A stretch of DNA of 64,000 bases from Pseudomonas fluorescens (GCF_004683905.1 NZ_CP038438.1:4402001-4466000); one strand, 5' to 3'; shown: positions 8,891-17,893, counted from the stretch's first letter. Numbers and translations: made by a program. Notes: generated from the sequence alone by a model not told the origin.

Positions 8891-9670
8891 TCAGGTCCGC
8901 ATCCCGCGCCCACTCACCAGCAACCGCGCACAACCGAGGTACAACACCACCGTCGCCACCAGCATGAAGGTGATCGCGATGCCGATGCGGATATCCGACA
9001 CCCCGAGAATGCCGTAACGGAAGGCATTGACCATATGCAGCACCGGGTTGGCCAGCGACACGGTCTGCCAGAACGGCGGCAGCAAGGTGATCGAGTAAAA
9101 CACGCCACCGAGGTAAGTCAGCGGCGTCAGCACAAACGTCGGGATGATCGAAATGTCATCGAAGTTGCGCGCAAACACCGCGTTGATGAAGCCCAGCAGC
9201 GAGAAGATCGTCGCGGTCAAGATCACCACCAGCAAGGTCACGCCGAGGTGATGCACCTGCAGATGGGTGAAGAACAGCGACAGAATGGTCACGATCACCC
9301 CGACCATCAAGCCACGCAGCACGCCGCCAATGGTGAAGCCGATCAGAATCGTGTGCGGCGACACCGGCGAGACCATTAGTTCCTCGATGGAACGCTGAAA
9401 CTTGCTGCCGAAGAAACTCGAGACCACGTTGCCGTAGGAGTTGGTGATCACCGACATCATGATCAGCCCCGGCACGATGTACTCCATGTAACTGAAGCCA
9501 CCCATGCCGCCAATCTGCTTGCCGATCAGGTTACCGAAGATCACGAAGTACAGAACCATGGTGATCGCCGGCGGCAGCAGGGTCTGCGGCCAGATCCGCG
9601 TGAAGCGTTTGACCTCGCGATAAACGATGGTCTGGAGGGCGACGAGGTTGGGGCGGAACTCGGAACTCAT
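8891..9670 (-). CDS. ABC-2 type transporter permease (YadH-like)
   Basis: 259 aa with six predicted membrane helices and the ABC-2 signature region (SSFFGSKFQRSIEELMVSPV, then LGVFYS-like LTYLGGVFYSITLLPP). It closely resembles E. coli YadH. Its start overlaps the stop of the ATPase gene by 4 nt, giving a two-gene exporter. The substrate is unknown; the family is annotated as multidrug or polysaccharide export, but no substrate-linked neighbour is present. Confidence 0.92.
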   Translation of the reverse strand: MSSEFRPNLVALQTIVYREVKRFTRIWPQTLLPPAITMVLYFVIFGNLIGKQIGGMGGFSYMEYIVPGLIMMSVITNSYGNVVSSFFGSKFQRSIEELMVSPVSPHTILIGFTIGGVLRGLMVGVIVTILSLFFTHLQVHHLGVTLLVVILTATIFSLLGFINAVFARNFDDISIIPTFVLTPLTYLGGVFYSITLLPPFWQTVSLANPVLHMVNAFRYGILGVSDIRIGIAITFMLVATVVLYLGCARLLVSGRGMRT

Positions 9671-10599
9671 ACCGCCACCTTCGACAGATTCTTCTCTACC
9701 AGAGACACGAACAGCTCCTCGAGGCGATTGGTTTTGTTACGCAGGCTCAGCACTTCAATATTCTGCTGCGCCAATTGAGTGAACAGCGCGGTGATGCCCA
9801 TGGATTTGTCGACCTGGACTTCCAGGGTATGGCCGTCGAGCAACCGAGCGGGATAGCCGATCAGTTGCGGCGCGGCGTGCAAGTCGTTTTTCAGGTCGAG
9901 CAGGAAGGTTTCGACGTGCAGCTGGCCCAGCAGCTGTTTCATGCTGGTGTTCTCGACAATGGTGCCGTGGTCGATGATGCCGATGTTGCGGCACAGCTGC
10001 TCAGCCTCTTCCAGATAGTGCGTGGTGAGGATGATGGTGATGCCTTTCTGGTTCAGCTCGGTGAGGAACGTCCACATCGAGCGACGCAGTTCGATGTCGA
10101 CGCCTGCGGTCGGCTCATCGAGGATCAGCAGGCGCGGCTCATGCACCAGGGCGCGGGCAATCATCAGTCGGCGTTTCATGCCGCCGGACAGCGAACGCGA
10201 CGGCACATCGCGCTTGTCCCACAGGCCGAGCTGGGTCAGGTACTGCTCGGCGCGTTCCTTGGCGATCTTCGCCGGGATGCCGTAGTAACCGGCCTGGGTC
10301 ACGACGATGTCGAAAGTCTTTTCGAACTGGTTGAAGTTGAATTCCTGGGGCACCACACCGATCGAGCGCTTGAGCGCGGCGGGGTTCTTGTCCAGGTCAT
10401 GACCGAAGATATTCACCGTGCCGCTGGTCTTGTTGACCAGGGTCGAGAGAATGCCGATGGTCGTGGATTTGCCGGCGCCGTTGGGGCCGAGCAAGGCGAA
10501 AAAGTCACCTTCGGCGACGTCCAGATCGATACCACTCAAGGCCTGGAACCCGTTGCCGTAGGTTTTGGTTAGCTGCCGGATGGACAGAGCGGAACTCAT
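9667..10599 (-). CDS. ABC transporter ATP-binding protein (YadG-like)
   Basis: 310 aa from the ATG at 10599 (MSSALSIRQLTKTYGNGF). Walker A GPNGAGKST is at residues 38-46, the signature LSGGMKRRL and Walker B LLILDEPTAG follow, and the switch His is in TTHYLEEAEQL. It powers the YadH-like permease encoded immediately downstream. An in-frame extension upstream of the start has low-complexity sequence and is not needed by the family. Confidence 0.93.
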   Translation of the reverse strand: MSSALSIRQLTKTYGNGFQALSGIDLDVAEGDFFALLGPNGAGKSTTIGILSTLVNKTSGTVNIFGHDLDKNPAALKRSIGVVPQEFNFNQFEKTFDIVVTQAGYYGIPAKIAKERAEQYLTQLGLWDKRDVPSRSLSGGMKRRLMIARALVHEPRLLILDEPTAGVDIELRRSMWTFLTELNQKGITIILTTHYLEEAEQLCRNIGIIDHGTIVENTSMKQLLGQLHVETFLLDLKNDLHAAPQLIGYPARLLDGHTLEVQVDKSMGITALFTQLAQQNIEVLSLRNKTNRLEELFVSLVEKNLSKVAV

Positions 10600-10732
10600 A
10601 TCGGATTTACGCACCAAGAAGGGAAGAAAAGGAAAGATTGGGCCGGGCGGCGAACAAAACAACCACGGCGCATGAGCGCAATGGTGCTTGCCGCCGCCAC
10701 ACAAGTACAGTCAAGAGTGTCGATAGTTATTA

Positions 10733-11356
10733 TCAAGTCAACGCGGTCATGACTGCTTTCTGATAGGCCGGACGCTGCTTCAGCCGTGCGTACCAAGCCT
10801 GCAGATGCGGCTGCGCGGCACGTTCGATGGGCATCTCGAACCAGGCATAAATGAAACTGCCCAGCGGAATATCGCCCATGCCGATTTCGCTGCCGGACAG
10901 ATATGGCTGGCTGGCGAGGGCCTGATCGGCCATGGCCAGCAGCGCGGTGCATTCCTTGATTGCGGCGTTGATCGCCGGCCAGTCCTGCTGGTCCGCTGGC
11001 GTACGCAACACGCCCCAGAACACGGTGCGGAACGGCCCGGCAAAACTCGAGATGGTCCAGTCCATCCACTTGTCAGCGACGGCCCGGGCTTGTAGGTCTG
11101 CCGGATACCAGGCGCTGTTCGGTGCATGCTTGGCCAGCAGGTATCGCACGATGGCATTCGATTCCCATAGCACGAAGCCGTCATCCTCGATCACCGGTAC
11201 CCGGCCGTTCGGGTTCATCGCGCGGTATTCAGGCGTGTCGACCACACCGAACGCGCCACCGGCGTCAATCGCCTCGTAGGCCAGGCCCAGCTCCTCGGCG
11301 GCCCACAGTGGCTTCCTGACATTCGATGAGTTTTTACGTCCCCAGATCTTCAGCAT
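10733..11356 (-). CDS. Glutathione S-transferase family protein
   Basis: 207 aa. N-terminal thioredoxin-like domain (MLKIWGRKNSSNVRKPLWAA, cis-Pro region NGRVPVIEDDGFVLWESNAI) and an all-helical C-terminal domain. The SSNVRK motif near residues 10-15 is typical of GSTs that use serine as the glutathione-activating residue. Neither neighbour is clearly related, so it is probably a general detoxification enzyme. Confidence 0.92.
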   Translation of the reverse strand: MLKIWGRKNSSNVRKPLWAAEELGLAYEAIDAGGAFGVVDTPEYRAMNPNGRVPVIEDDGFVLWESNAIVRYLLAKHAPNSAWYPADLQARAVADKWMDWTISSFAGPFRTVFWGVLRTPADQQDWPAINAAIKECTALLAMADQALASQPYLSGSEIGMGDIPLGSFIYAWFEMPIERAAQPHLQAWYARLKQRPAYQKAVMTALT

Positions 11357-11399
11357 GACCGCCTCTTTTCCAATGCGTGGGCAGGCAGCATACGCCGGA

Positions 11400-12059
11400 T
11401 CAGACCCGACTCAAATCACTCTGCATATCACCCAAGACCTTCGCCTGATGTTCGCCGAACAGATGCGGGTAGCACTTTTTCAAGTGCTCGAAGAAGAACC
11501 GCTCCGGCACATCGACGAACTGACCATGATCGACCAGATACTCCATCAACAGCGCGCCGTCACGGTTGTATGGGTGGAAAACGCTGTCACTGATGCCGTC
11601 AAATTCCAACGGTGCGACGTTGAACAGCTCGCAAAGTTGCTGATTGAAGGCCGGCGTGGCCTTGACCCAACGGTCATTGAGGAACAGCTCGGTGTAGCCG
11701 TGCATGGCAAACACATCGCTGCGCAGCAGTTCCAGCAGACGCGGGGTCGACAGGTGATTCTTTACGTCGGCCAGACCGATGCGTGCGGGAATGCCGCAAT
11801 GCCGTGCGCACCCGGCCAGCAATGTGGCCTTGGGCACGCAATAGCTTTCCCCGGTGGCCAGCGCATAGCTGCCGCACAGGGTTTGCGGGTCGAGGCTGAA
11901 GGTATACGGGTTGTAGCGCACCGCATCGCGCACGGCGTGATAGAGACTGATCGCCTGCGCGAGCGGGTCGCGGCTGGCACCGCGGTGTTGTTCGGCGAAC
12001 TCCACCACCGCCGGGTGGTCACTATCGATGAAGCGGCCGGGGCTCAGATACTCGCGCAT
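11400..12059 (-). CDS. Transglutaminase-like domain protein
   Basis: 219 aa from the ATG at 12059, which has CAGGAG 8 nt upstream. The transglutaminase-like core is visible: the candidate nucleophile Cys in GESYCVPKATLLAGCARHCG, then GIPARIGLADV, then the His in FAMHGYTELFLNDRW. In the usual third position, where most members have Asp after the His strand, this protein reads VKATPAFN, so the Asp of the catalytic triad is not obvious. It could act as a cysteine protease, an amidase or a peptide ligase; no partner gene suggests which. It is divergent from fadE with a 248-bp gap. Confidence 0.85.
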   Translation of the reverse strand: MREYLSPGRFIDSDHPAVVEFAEQHRGASRDPLAQAISLYHAVRDAVRYNPYTFSLDPQTLCGSYALATGESYCVPKATLLAGCARHCGIPARIGLADVKNHLSTPRLLELLRSDVFAMHGYTELFLNDRWVKATPAFNQQLCELFNVAPLEFDGISDSVFHPYNRDGALLMEYLVDHGQFVDVPERFFFEHLKKCYPHLFGEHQAKVLGDMQSDLSRV

Positions 12060-12307
12060 GACGATGTTCTCCTGGGTGAGCCCCGAGTCTAGCGACAGCT
12101 CAAGCACAGAGATAACGACGTTTCGGCCAAACATGGACGCAAAGACGCGGGAACGGCGAACGATTTCCCACGGATGTTGCCCACCGAACCTACGAAAACC
12201 ATCCGGGGTTTCCCACGAGTTCAATCACCATGTTCTGACCACCCCGTTTTACAGATGCCGTCTAAGCTCTGGAGGGTCGGTTTGCCTTGGTTCACGGAGG
12301 ATTACAT

Positions 12308-14755
12308 ATGCTGTTGTTGTGGATACTGGTTCTGATCGTCGGTGTGGCGTATCTCGCCCACCGCCGCATCGCCCCCTTGCCCGCGTTGGGTATCGTCGCC
12401 ATTTACCTGCTGGCGATGGGCATTTTCAGCCATGCCCCGGGCTGGTTGCTGCTGCTGTTCTGGATCGTGCTTGCTGTGGTGGCCGCGCCGTTGATGCTGC
12501 CTGACCTGCGCCGCAAACACTTCACCGCGCCGCTGTTCAACTGGTTCCAGAAAACCCTGCCGCCGATGTCGCAGACCGAACGCGACGCGATCGATGCCGG
12601 TACCGTGTGGTGGGACGGTGAACTGTTCAGCGGGCGTCCGGACTGGGACAAACTGCTGTCCTATCCAAAAGCGCAACTGAGCGAAGAGGAACAAGCCTTC
12701 ATCGACGGTCCGACCGAAGAACTCTGCGCAATGGTCACTGACTGGCAGATCGGCCAGTCGATGGATCTGCCACCCGAAGCCTGGAGCCACATCAAGGAGC
12801 ACGGTTTCTTCGCCCTGATCATTCCCAAGGAGTTCGGCGGCAAGGGCTTTTCCGCCTACGCCCACTCGCAAGTGGCGATGAAACTCGCGACCCGCAGCGG
12901 CGACCTCGCCTCCACGGTGATGGTGCCCAACTCCCTCGGCCCGGCCGAACTGCTGCTGCATTACGGCACCGACGAACAACGCAATCACTATCTGCCGCGG
13001 CTGGCCCGTGGCGACGACATTCCGTGCTTCGCCCTCACCGGCCCGCTGGCCGGTTCCGATGCCGGCGCCATGCCGGACACCGGGATCATCTGCAAAGGTG
13101 AATGGGAAGGCCAGGAAGTCATCGGCCTGCGTCTGAACTGGGAAAAACGCTACATCACCCTCGGTCCGGTGGCGACCCTGCTCGGTCTGGCCTTCAAGGC
13201 CTATGACCCGGAGCATCTGCTGGGCGACAAGGAAGATCTCGGCATCAGTCTGGCGCTGATTCCTACCGATACACCGGGTGTGGAAATCGGCCGTCGTCAC
13301 CTGCCACTGGGTGCAGCGTTCATGAACGGCCCGAACTCGGGCAAAGACGTGTTCATCCCGCTGGACTACCTCATCGGTGGCCAGGAAATGCTCGGCAAGG
13401 GCTGGATGATGCTGATGAACTGCCTGTCGGTCGGGCGTTCGATCTCACTGCCGGCAGTCGGCACTGGCGCGGCCAAATTCACCAGCCTGGTGACCGGTCA
13501 ATACGCGCAGATTCGTGAGCAGTTCAACGTCCCGTTGTCGGCCTTCGAAGGCATTCAGGAAGCCATGGCGCGCATCGGCGGCAACGCCTGGATGATGGAC
13601 GCCGCGCGCATGCTCACCGCCAACGCGGTGGATCTGGGCGAGAAACCATCGGTACTGTCGGCGATCCTCAAGTATCACCTGACCGAACGCGGCCGCGAGT
13701 GCATCACCCACGCCATGGACGTGCACGGCGGCAAGGCGATCATCATGGGTCCGAACAACTACCTCGGACGCAGCTGGAACGGCGCACCGATCTTCATCAC
13801 CGTGGAAGGCGCGAACATCCTCTCGCGCAACCTGATGATCTTCGGTCAGGGCGCCATTCGTTGCCATCCGTTCGTGCTCAAGGAAATGGCCCTCGCTGGC
13901 CGCGAAGACAAAGAACAGGCACTGAAAGAATTCGATGGCCTGCTGCTCAAGCACATCGGTTTTGCCGTCGGCAACGCCGCCAGCACCCTGGTGCTGAACC
14001 TGGGCTTCGGCCACTTCGAACATGCACCCGGGGACAGGATCAGTCAGGGCTACTTCCGTGCACTCAACCGTCAGGCAGCGGCTTTCGCCATGCTGGCGGA
14101 CTTCAGCATGATGTTGCTGGGTGGCGAACTGAAGCGCCGGGAACGCCTGTCCGCACGTCTTGGCGATGTGTTGAGCAACCTGTATCTGGCCTCCGCTGCG
14201 CTCAAGCGTTATCACGACCTGGATTCGCCGGCGCATATGGAGCCGCTGTTCCGTTGGGCCATGGAAGAAAGCCTCGGCCAGTCGGAACGGGCACTGGATG
14301 AGCTGCTGAGCAACTTCCCGAACAAAGTGTTTGGCTGCCTGCTGCGGGTGATCGTGTTCCCGTTCGGCCGTCGCCATAAAGGCCCGTCGGACAAGCTCGG
14401 CGCCGAAGTGGCAGCGGTGATCGGTCGTGCCAAAGGCGATCCGACCCTCGAAGAACTGCTCGCCGGTTGCTATCGCCCGCAGTCCGTCGACGATGCCGTC
14501 GGTGCCCTGCAACACGCCAGCGATCTGCTGAATGCCGCCCAACCGCTGCACAAAAAACTGCACACCTCGCTCAAGAGCGGTCAGGTCAAACCGGTGGCTG
14601 GCGAACACGCCATCGACGCCGCACTGGAGGCCGGGGTGTTGCAACCGCAGGAAGCACAGACCCTGCGCGATGCCGAAGCAGCACGGCGCAAGGTGATCGA
14701 CGTCGATGATTTCGACAAGGAAGAGCTGAAACAGGCAGAAGGCAAAGTCCGCTGA
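12308..14755 (+). CDS. fadE: Acyl-CoA dehydrogenase FadE
   Basis: 815 aa from the ATG at 12308, preceded by CACGGAGG. It is the large FadE form with N-terminal membrane helices (about residues 1-65), a central acyl-CoA dehydrogenase domain (FALTGPLAGSDAGAMPDTG, then ITHAMDVHGGKAIIMGPNNY) and the DUF1974 C-terminal domain. It carries out the first oxidation of fatty-acyl-CoA in beta-oxidation at the inner membrane. A short PA2817-type gene follows in the same direction. No fad operator was recognised. Confidence 0.96.
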   Translation: MLLLWILVLIVGVAYLAHRRIAPLPALGIVAIYLLAMGIFSHAPGWLLLLFWIVLAVVAAPLMLPDLRRKHFTAPLFNWFQKTLPPMSQTERDAIDAGTVWWDGELFSGRPDWDKLLSYPKAQLSEEEQAFIDGPTEELCAMVTDWQIGQSMDLPPEAWSHIKEHGFFALIIPKEFGGKGFSAYAHSQVAMKLATRSGDLASTVMVPNSLGPAELLLHYGTDEQRNHYLPRLARGDDIPCFALTGPLAGSDAGAMPDTGIICKGEWEGQEVIGLRLNWEKRYITLGPVATLLGLAFKAYDPEHLLGDKEDLGISLALIPTDTPGVEIGRRHLPLGAAFMNGPNSGKDVFIPLDYLIGGQEMLGKGWMMLMNCLSVGRSISLPAVGTGAAKFTSLVTGQYAQIREQFNVPLSAFEGIQEAMARIGGNAWMMDAARMLTANAVDLGEKPSVLSAILKYHLTERGRECITHAMDVHGGKAIIMGPNNYLGRSWNGAPIFITVEGANILSRNLMIFGQGAIRCHPFVLKEMALAGREDKEQALKEFDGLLLKHIGFAVGNAASTLVLNLGFGHFEHAPGDRISQGYFRALNRQAAAFAMLADFSMMLLGGELKRRERLSARLGDVLSNLYLASAALKRYHDLDSPAHMEPLFRWAMEESLGQSERALDELLSNFPNKVFGCLLRVIVFPFGRRHKGPSDKLGAEVAAVIGRAKGDPTLEELLAGCYRPQSVDDAVGALQHASDLLNAAQPLHKKLHTSLKSGQVKPVAGEHAIDAALEAGVLQPQEAQTLRDAEAARRKVIDVDDFDKEELKQAEGKVR

Positions 14756-14780
14756 TGCCGACGACCGTGTAGCTGTTTAT

Positions 14781-14825
14781 TTGTGAAAAACGGGCACGAG
14801 AGCTTTATACTCCCGCGCCCGTTTT
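14781..14825 (+). promoter_or_regulatory. Hairpin overlapping a candidate sigma-70 promoter
   Basis: TTGTGA (14781-14786) and TATACT (14806-14811) are 19 nt apart, and the same stretch forms a stem of AAAACGGGC (14787-14795) with GCCCGTTTT (14817-14825). It may both end fadE transcription and start the next gene. The spacer is long, so the promoter call is tentative. Confidence 0.45.
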
Positions 14826-14844
14826 GCTCTTGAGGACTTATCTC

Positions 14845-15252
14845 GTGTCCAACGTCGTTGCCGATCATCTGGTTTTGCTCGACCATCTGCGCAGTATCCT
14901 GGTCGCCGTAGGTGAGGCCGAACAGGTTCCCGAAGAAAGCCATGCCTTGTTCCTGGAGCGCTTTGACGAACTGCTGGCGTCCCTGCCGATCGATCCGATC
15001 GAAAGCCAGTACCTGGGCCAGGACATCCTGACCCAAGTGATTACCCGTTATCCGCAAATAGCCCACCTGATCCCGCGGGATCTGCTGTGGTTCTTCGCTG
15101 GTGACTGCCTGCACTACCTGTCCGATGAAGAAATCGATCTGTATCAGGCACTGGAAGAACGTCGCTACGAAGCCGAACAGAACGATGAACCGTTCGACTG
15201 GAATCAGGAAAAACAGTTGCTGGCGATGTCTGCTCAGGACAGCAAGCACTGA
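14845..15252 (+). CDS. PA2817 family conserved protein
   Basis: 135 aa from the GTG at 14845, with GAGGA 8 nt upstream. It is an acidic, soluble, mostly helical protein (ALFLERFDELLASLPIDPIE, then DLLWFFAGDCLHYLSDEEID). It matches a pseudomonad-specific family found next to fadE in P. aeruginosa. No catalytic motif can be seen and the function is unknown; the constant location suggests some link to fatty acid metabolism, but this is inference. Confidence 0.85.
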   Translation: MSNVVADHLVLLDHLRSILVAVGEAEQVPEESHALFLERFDELLASLPIDPIESQYLGQDILTQVITRYPQIAHLIPRDLLWFFAGDCLHYLSDEEIDLYQALEERRYEAEQNDEPFDWNQEKQLLAMSAQDSKH

Positions 15253-15269
15253 TTTTCTGCCCGGTTAAG

Positions 15270-15304
15270 AAAAGGCCCGCATGGTGATTCATGCGGGCCT
15301 TTTT
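15270..15304. terminator. Bidirectional intrinsic terminator
   Basis: AAAAGGCCCGCAT pairs with ATGCGGGCCTTTTT around a short loop. It sits between the convergent PA2817-type and LysR genes and can end both. Confidence 0.85.
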
Positions 15305-15316
15305 ATTGTTCGGCGT

Positions 15317-16315
15317 TTACAACAATCCTTCGCTTTCGGGCAGCTCGTAGGCCATCGCCAGATTATTCGGCGCCCCCGCCTTGCCCGGCTTGCTCAACGT
15401 CGGCTCCTTCTCCAGGCACTCCACCAGATAATCGATGAATACCCGCAGCTTCGGCGGCAGGTAGCGCGTGGGCGAATGCAGCAACCACAGACCACCGTGG
15501 TAAGAAGCGAGGAACGTCCACTCCGGCAACACCTGCACAATCAACTTCTGCTCAAGCGCATAGCGCGCGGTGAAGTACGGCAGGCTGCCAATACCAATGT
15601 GCTGCAACACTGCCCCGAGCCGCACGCCGGTATGGTTGGCGGCATAGCGGCCACGTACGCCGACGGTCACCGCTTTACTGCCCTTCTTGAATTTCCAGCG
15701 CGCATCGCTCGGGGTTTCCCCCAGATAGATGCAACTGTGATTGAGCAGATCGTGAGGGTGAGTCGGCGTGCCATGTTCGGCCAGGTATTGCGGGGTGGCG
15801 CAGAGCAAATGGTCGATGGTCAGCAACTGCCGTCCGACCAGCCCGGCCGGCGGTCGATCAGTTATACGAATCGCCAGGTCGACATGATCGTCAATCAAAT
15901 CAACCTGGCGGTCTTCCAGCAGCAACTCGACATCGACTTTCGGATAACGCCGCAGAAACTCAGGCATGTGCGGATGAATCACGAAACGCCCGACCGCTTT
16001 CGGCACACTGACCCGCACCAGCCCTTCCGCCTCGTGGGTGAACTGCCCACTGATCTCCATCACCGATTTGGCGGCGCTGACCATCTCCTGACAGCGCTTG
16101 AACACTTCCTCGCCACCATCACTCAAGCGCAGTTTGCGCGTGGTGCGCTGCAGCAAACGCGTAGCCAGGGCCTTTTCCAGGCGGGAAATGCTGCGACTGA
16201 TCGCCGACGGCGACGAGCCCAACTGGCGGGCCGCCTCGGAAAAACTGCCGGTCTCCACGACCTTGACGAAGATCGCCATTTCACCGAGCAGTGGCAGCGG
16301 AAGATTGATGCTCAC
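15317..16315 (-). CDS. LysR family transcriptional regulator
   Basis: 332 aa. The GTG at 16315 has AAGGA 10 nt upstream; a TTG at 16324 would sit on top of that site. The N-terminal winged helix (FVKVVETGSFSEAARQLGSS, SPSAISRSISRLEKALATRL) and the effector-binding domain (LVRVSVPKAVGRFVIHPHMP onward) are of the CrgA-like LysR subgroup. It is divergent from alaX across a 90-bp AT-rich region, the classic arrangement for a LysR protein controlling its neighbour, so it likely regulates the alaX-oxygenase-exporter cassette. Effector unknown. Confidence 0.92.
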   Translation of the reverse strand: MSINLPLPLLGEMAIFVKVVETGSFSEAARQLGSSPSAISRSISRLEKALATRLLQRTTRKLRLSDGGEEVFKRCQEMVSAAKSVMEISGQFTHEAEGLVRVSVPKAVGRFVIHPHMPEFLRRYPKVDVELLLEDRQVDLIDDHVDLAIRITDRPPAGLVGRQLLTIDHLLCATPQYLAEHGTPTHPHDLLNHSCIYLGETPSDARWKFKKGSKAVTVGVRGRYAANHTGVRLGAVLQHIGIGSLPYFTARYALEQKLIVQVLPEWTFLASYHGGLWLLHSPTRYLPPKLRVFIDYLVECLEKEPTLSKPGKAGAPNNLAMAYELPESEGLL

Positions 16316-16345
16316 AGCGCACAAGTCCTTTGATGTTTGAACGGA

Positions 16346-16374
16346 TTATCACGTTATTGCACGATTCATATAAT
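16346..16374 (+). promoter_or_regulatory. Candidate promoter in the LysR/alaX divergent region
   Basis: TTATCA (16346-16351) and a perfect TATAAT (16369-16374) are 17 nt apart, 31 nt before the alaX start. The flanking AT-rich sequence is the likely LysR-binding area, though no clean T-N11-A palindrome stands out. Confidence 0.55.
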
Positions 16375-16405
16375 AAAAACAGACACTTTAATAAGGGCAT
16401 GGAAT

Positions 16406-17032
16406 ATGACGCTTCGCCTCTTTTTCCATAGTGATGACCTCAAGGCTAATGTGGAAGTCCTCGACTGCACGCCCCACGAGAACGAATTTGCCGTGGTGCT
16501 GCGCGCCACGTTGTTTCATCCGCAAGGCGGTGGTCAGCCTTGTGACACCGGCATGATCGGCGAAAGCCAGGTGCTGCGCGTGGTGCAGGAACCTGACCGG
16601 ATAGTGCATTACGTCGATCGTCCGGTAAAACCCGGCATGACCTGTATTCATGTGGATGAACAACGTCGCCGCTACAACACCCGCATGCATTCGGCCGGGC
16701 ACCTGATCGGGCATTTCGTGCAGGCCATGGGCTGGACGCCGATCAAGGCACACCACTGGCCAGACGAAGGCCGGGTGCAGTTCAAACCGGGTGATGCCGC
16801 GCAGGAAGTCGACGCACCTACCGTTCAATACGGTATCCGTCAGTGGATCGAACACGATCTGCCGCGCCTGACCTCACTGCGCGAAGGCGCGCGGGAAATC
16901 GGTTTTGGCGAGCTGCCGGCCTATGGCTGCGGTGGCACCCATGTACGCAGCCTGAAGGATTTGGGCACAGTCACGATCGCCTCGCTTTCGCAGAAGAAAG
17001 GCACGTTATCCGTCCACTACAGCGTGGATTAA
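16406..17032 (+). CDS. alaX: AlaX-like alanyl-tRNA editing protein
   Basis: 208 aa, free-standing relative of the AlaRS/ThrRS editing domain. The metal-binding motifs are intact: His95-Ser-Ala-Gly-His99 in MHSAGHLIGHF and Cys175-Gly-Gly-Thr-His179 in YGCGGTHVRS. The N-terminal beta-barrel portion (LFHPQGGGQPCDTGMI) is also present. Such proteins hydrolyse misacylated tRNA in trans, commonly Ser-tRNA(Ala) or Gly-tRNA(Ala). There is no alaS nearby. It is followed at 75 bp by a 2OG-Fe(II) oxygenase and then a LysE exporter, so it may guard against a non-standard amino acid made by the neighbour; that is inference. Confidence 0.9.
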   Translation: MTLRLFFHSDDLKANVEVLDCTPHENEFAVVLRATLFHPQGGGQPCDTGMIGESQVLRVVQEPDRIVHYVDRPVKPGMTCIHVDEQRRRYNTRMHSAGHLIGHFVQAMGWTPIKAHHWPDEGRVQFKPGDAAQEVDAPTVQYGIRQWIEHDLPRLTSLREGAREIGFGELPAYGCGGTHVRSLKDLGTVTIASLSQKKGTLSVHYSVD

Positions 17033-17033
17033 G

Positions 17034-17107
17034 CTTCTCGGGCGCTGCTCCGCGCAGCGTCCGACGCCGGGGGAACCGCACACGCCGGTTCCGTTGACTA
17101 TCGATAG
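17034..17107 (+). other. Structured gap between alaX and the oxygenase gene
   Basis: The 75-nt spacer can form two hairpins: CGCTGC with GCAGCG (around 17043-17059), and GGAACC with GGTTCC (around 17073-17094). Neither is followed by a T run, so they are not ordinary terminators. They may tune expression or mRNA stability within the operon. Confidence 0.4.
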
Positions 17108-17893
17108 ATGGACCTAAAAACAATGATGCTAGACGTCGAGCGTCTCGATGAGACGTGCATAAAAAAACTGGCCAACGAAGAAGTCCTCGCCATCCGCGTC
17201 AAAGGCTTCTTGCCCGAGCCGCTGGCGATCGAAATTGGCGACAAGATTCTTGCACCGGGCTTTGAGGGCTACATCAACGCGCCGAGCATCGGCCGGATCG
17301 GCATGGCGTTTTACGAGGCGGAAAACCAGCCGCTGCTGATCGAGGACTACTTCGAGCGCGCCACCCGCAACATCGCCGAACTGCGCGAGCGCTGTGCGCC
17401 CTATTCCTCGCCGGTCGACACCCTGCGCTGCATGCTCGACGAGTCGTGGCCGGCCGGCGCGCATCTGGAAAACCTCTATGGCCGCAAGATGTATGTCGGC
17501 CTGTCGCGGGTGGTCAAACCCGGCGTGTGCTTCCTCGCCCACCACGACATTTTCGCCAAGGACGCCCCGGACAGCTTTCAGGCCCGCAGCCTGGAGGCGC
17601 AGTTCGCCTGTAACGTCTACTTGAACATGCCGACCGAGGGCGGCGCACTGCAGATGTGGGACGACGACATCACCCCGGATCAGTTCGACCAGATGCGTGG
17701 CGACAGTTACGGCATCGACCCGGCGCTGCTCGGCCCTCCGACCCTGGAAGTGCGGCCGGAGCCGGGCGATTTCATCATGTTCAATTCGCGCTGCATGCAC
17801 TCGGTGACCCCGGGCGTGGCGGATCCGCGTCTGAGCCTTTCGTTCTTTGTCGGCTATCGCGGCAATGCTTCACCCCTGACCTTCTGGAGCTGA
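17108..17893 (+). CDS. 2-oxoglutarate/Fe(II)-dependent oxygenase
   Basis: 261 aa. The iron-binding facial triad can be read as His145-x-Asp147 (FLAHHDIF) and His231 (RCMHSVTPG), with Arg241 (PRLSLSF) placed to bind 2-oxoglutarate. The layout, including a short acidic N-terminal domain and a C-terminal LTFWS, reminds me of the WelO5-type oxygenase/halogenase family. Halogenases of that kind have Gly in place of the Asp, whereas here Asp is kept, so hydroxylation or another oxidation is expected. The start ATG has no strong ribosome-binding site. Its neighbours are a tRNA-editing protein and an amino-acid exporter (1 base between its stop and the exporter start), which points to an amino acid or small peptide substrate. 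Substrate not known. Confidence 0.8.
   Translation: MDLKTMMLDVERLDETCIKKLANEEVLAIRVKGFLPEPLAIEIGDKILAPGFEGYINAPSIGRIGMAFYEAENQPLLIEDYFERATRNIAELRERCAPYSSPVDTLRCMLDESWPAGAHLENLYGRKMYVGLSRVVKPGVCFLAHHDIFAKDAPDSFQARSLEAQFACNVYLNMPTEGGALQMWDDDITPDQFDQMRGDSYGIDPALLGPPTLEVRPEPGDFIMFNSRCMHSVTPGVADPRLSLSFFVGYRGNASPLTFWS

Noticed and set aside
16406..17032. AlaX as a fragment of a broken alanyl-tRNA synthetase
   Set aside because: The length, own start and intact HxxxH and CxxxH motifs fit a free-standing editing protein, and no synthetase remnants flank it.
17108..17893. 2OG enzyme as a chlorinating halogenase
   Set aside because: The Asp of the HxD motif is present; halogenases of this fold lack it.
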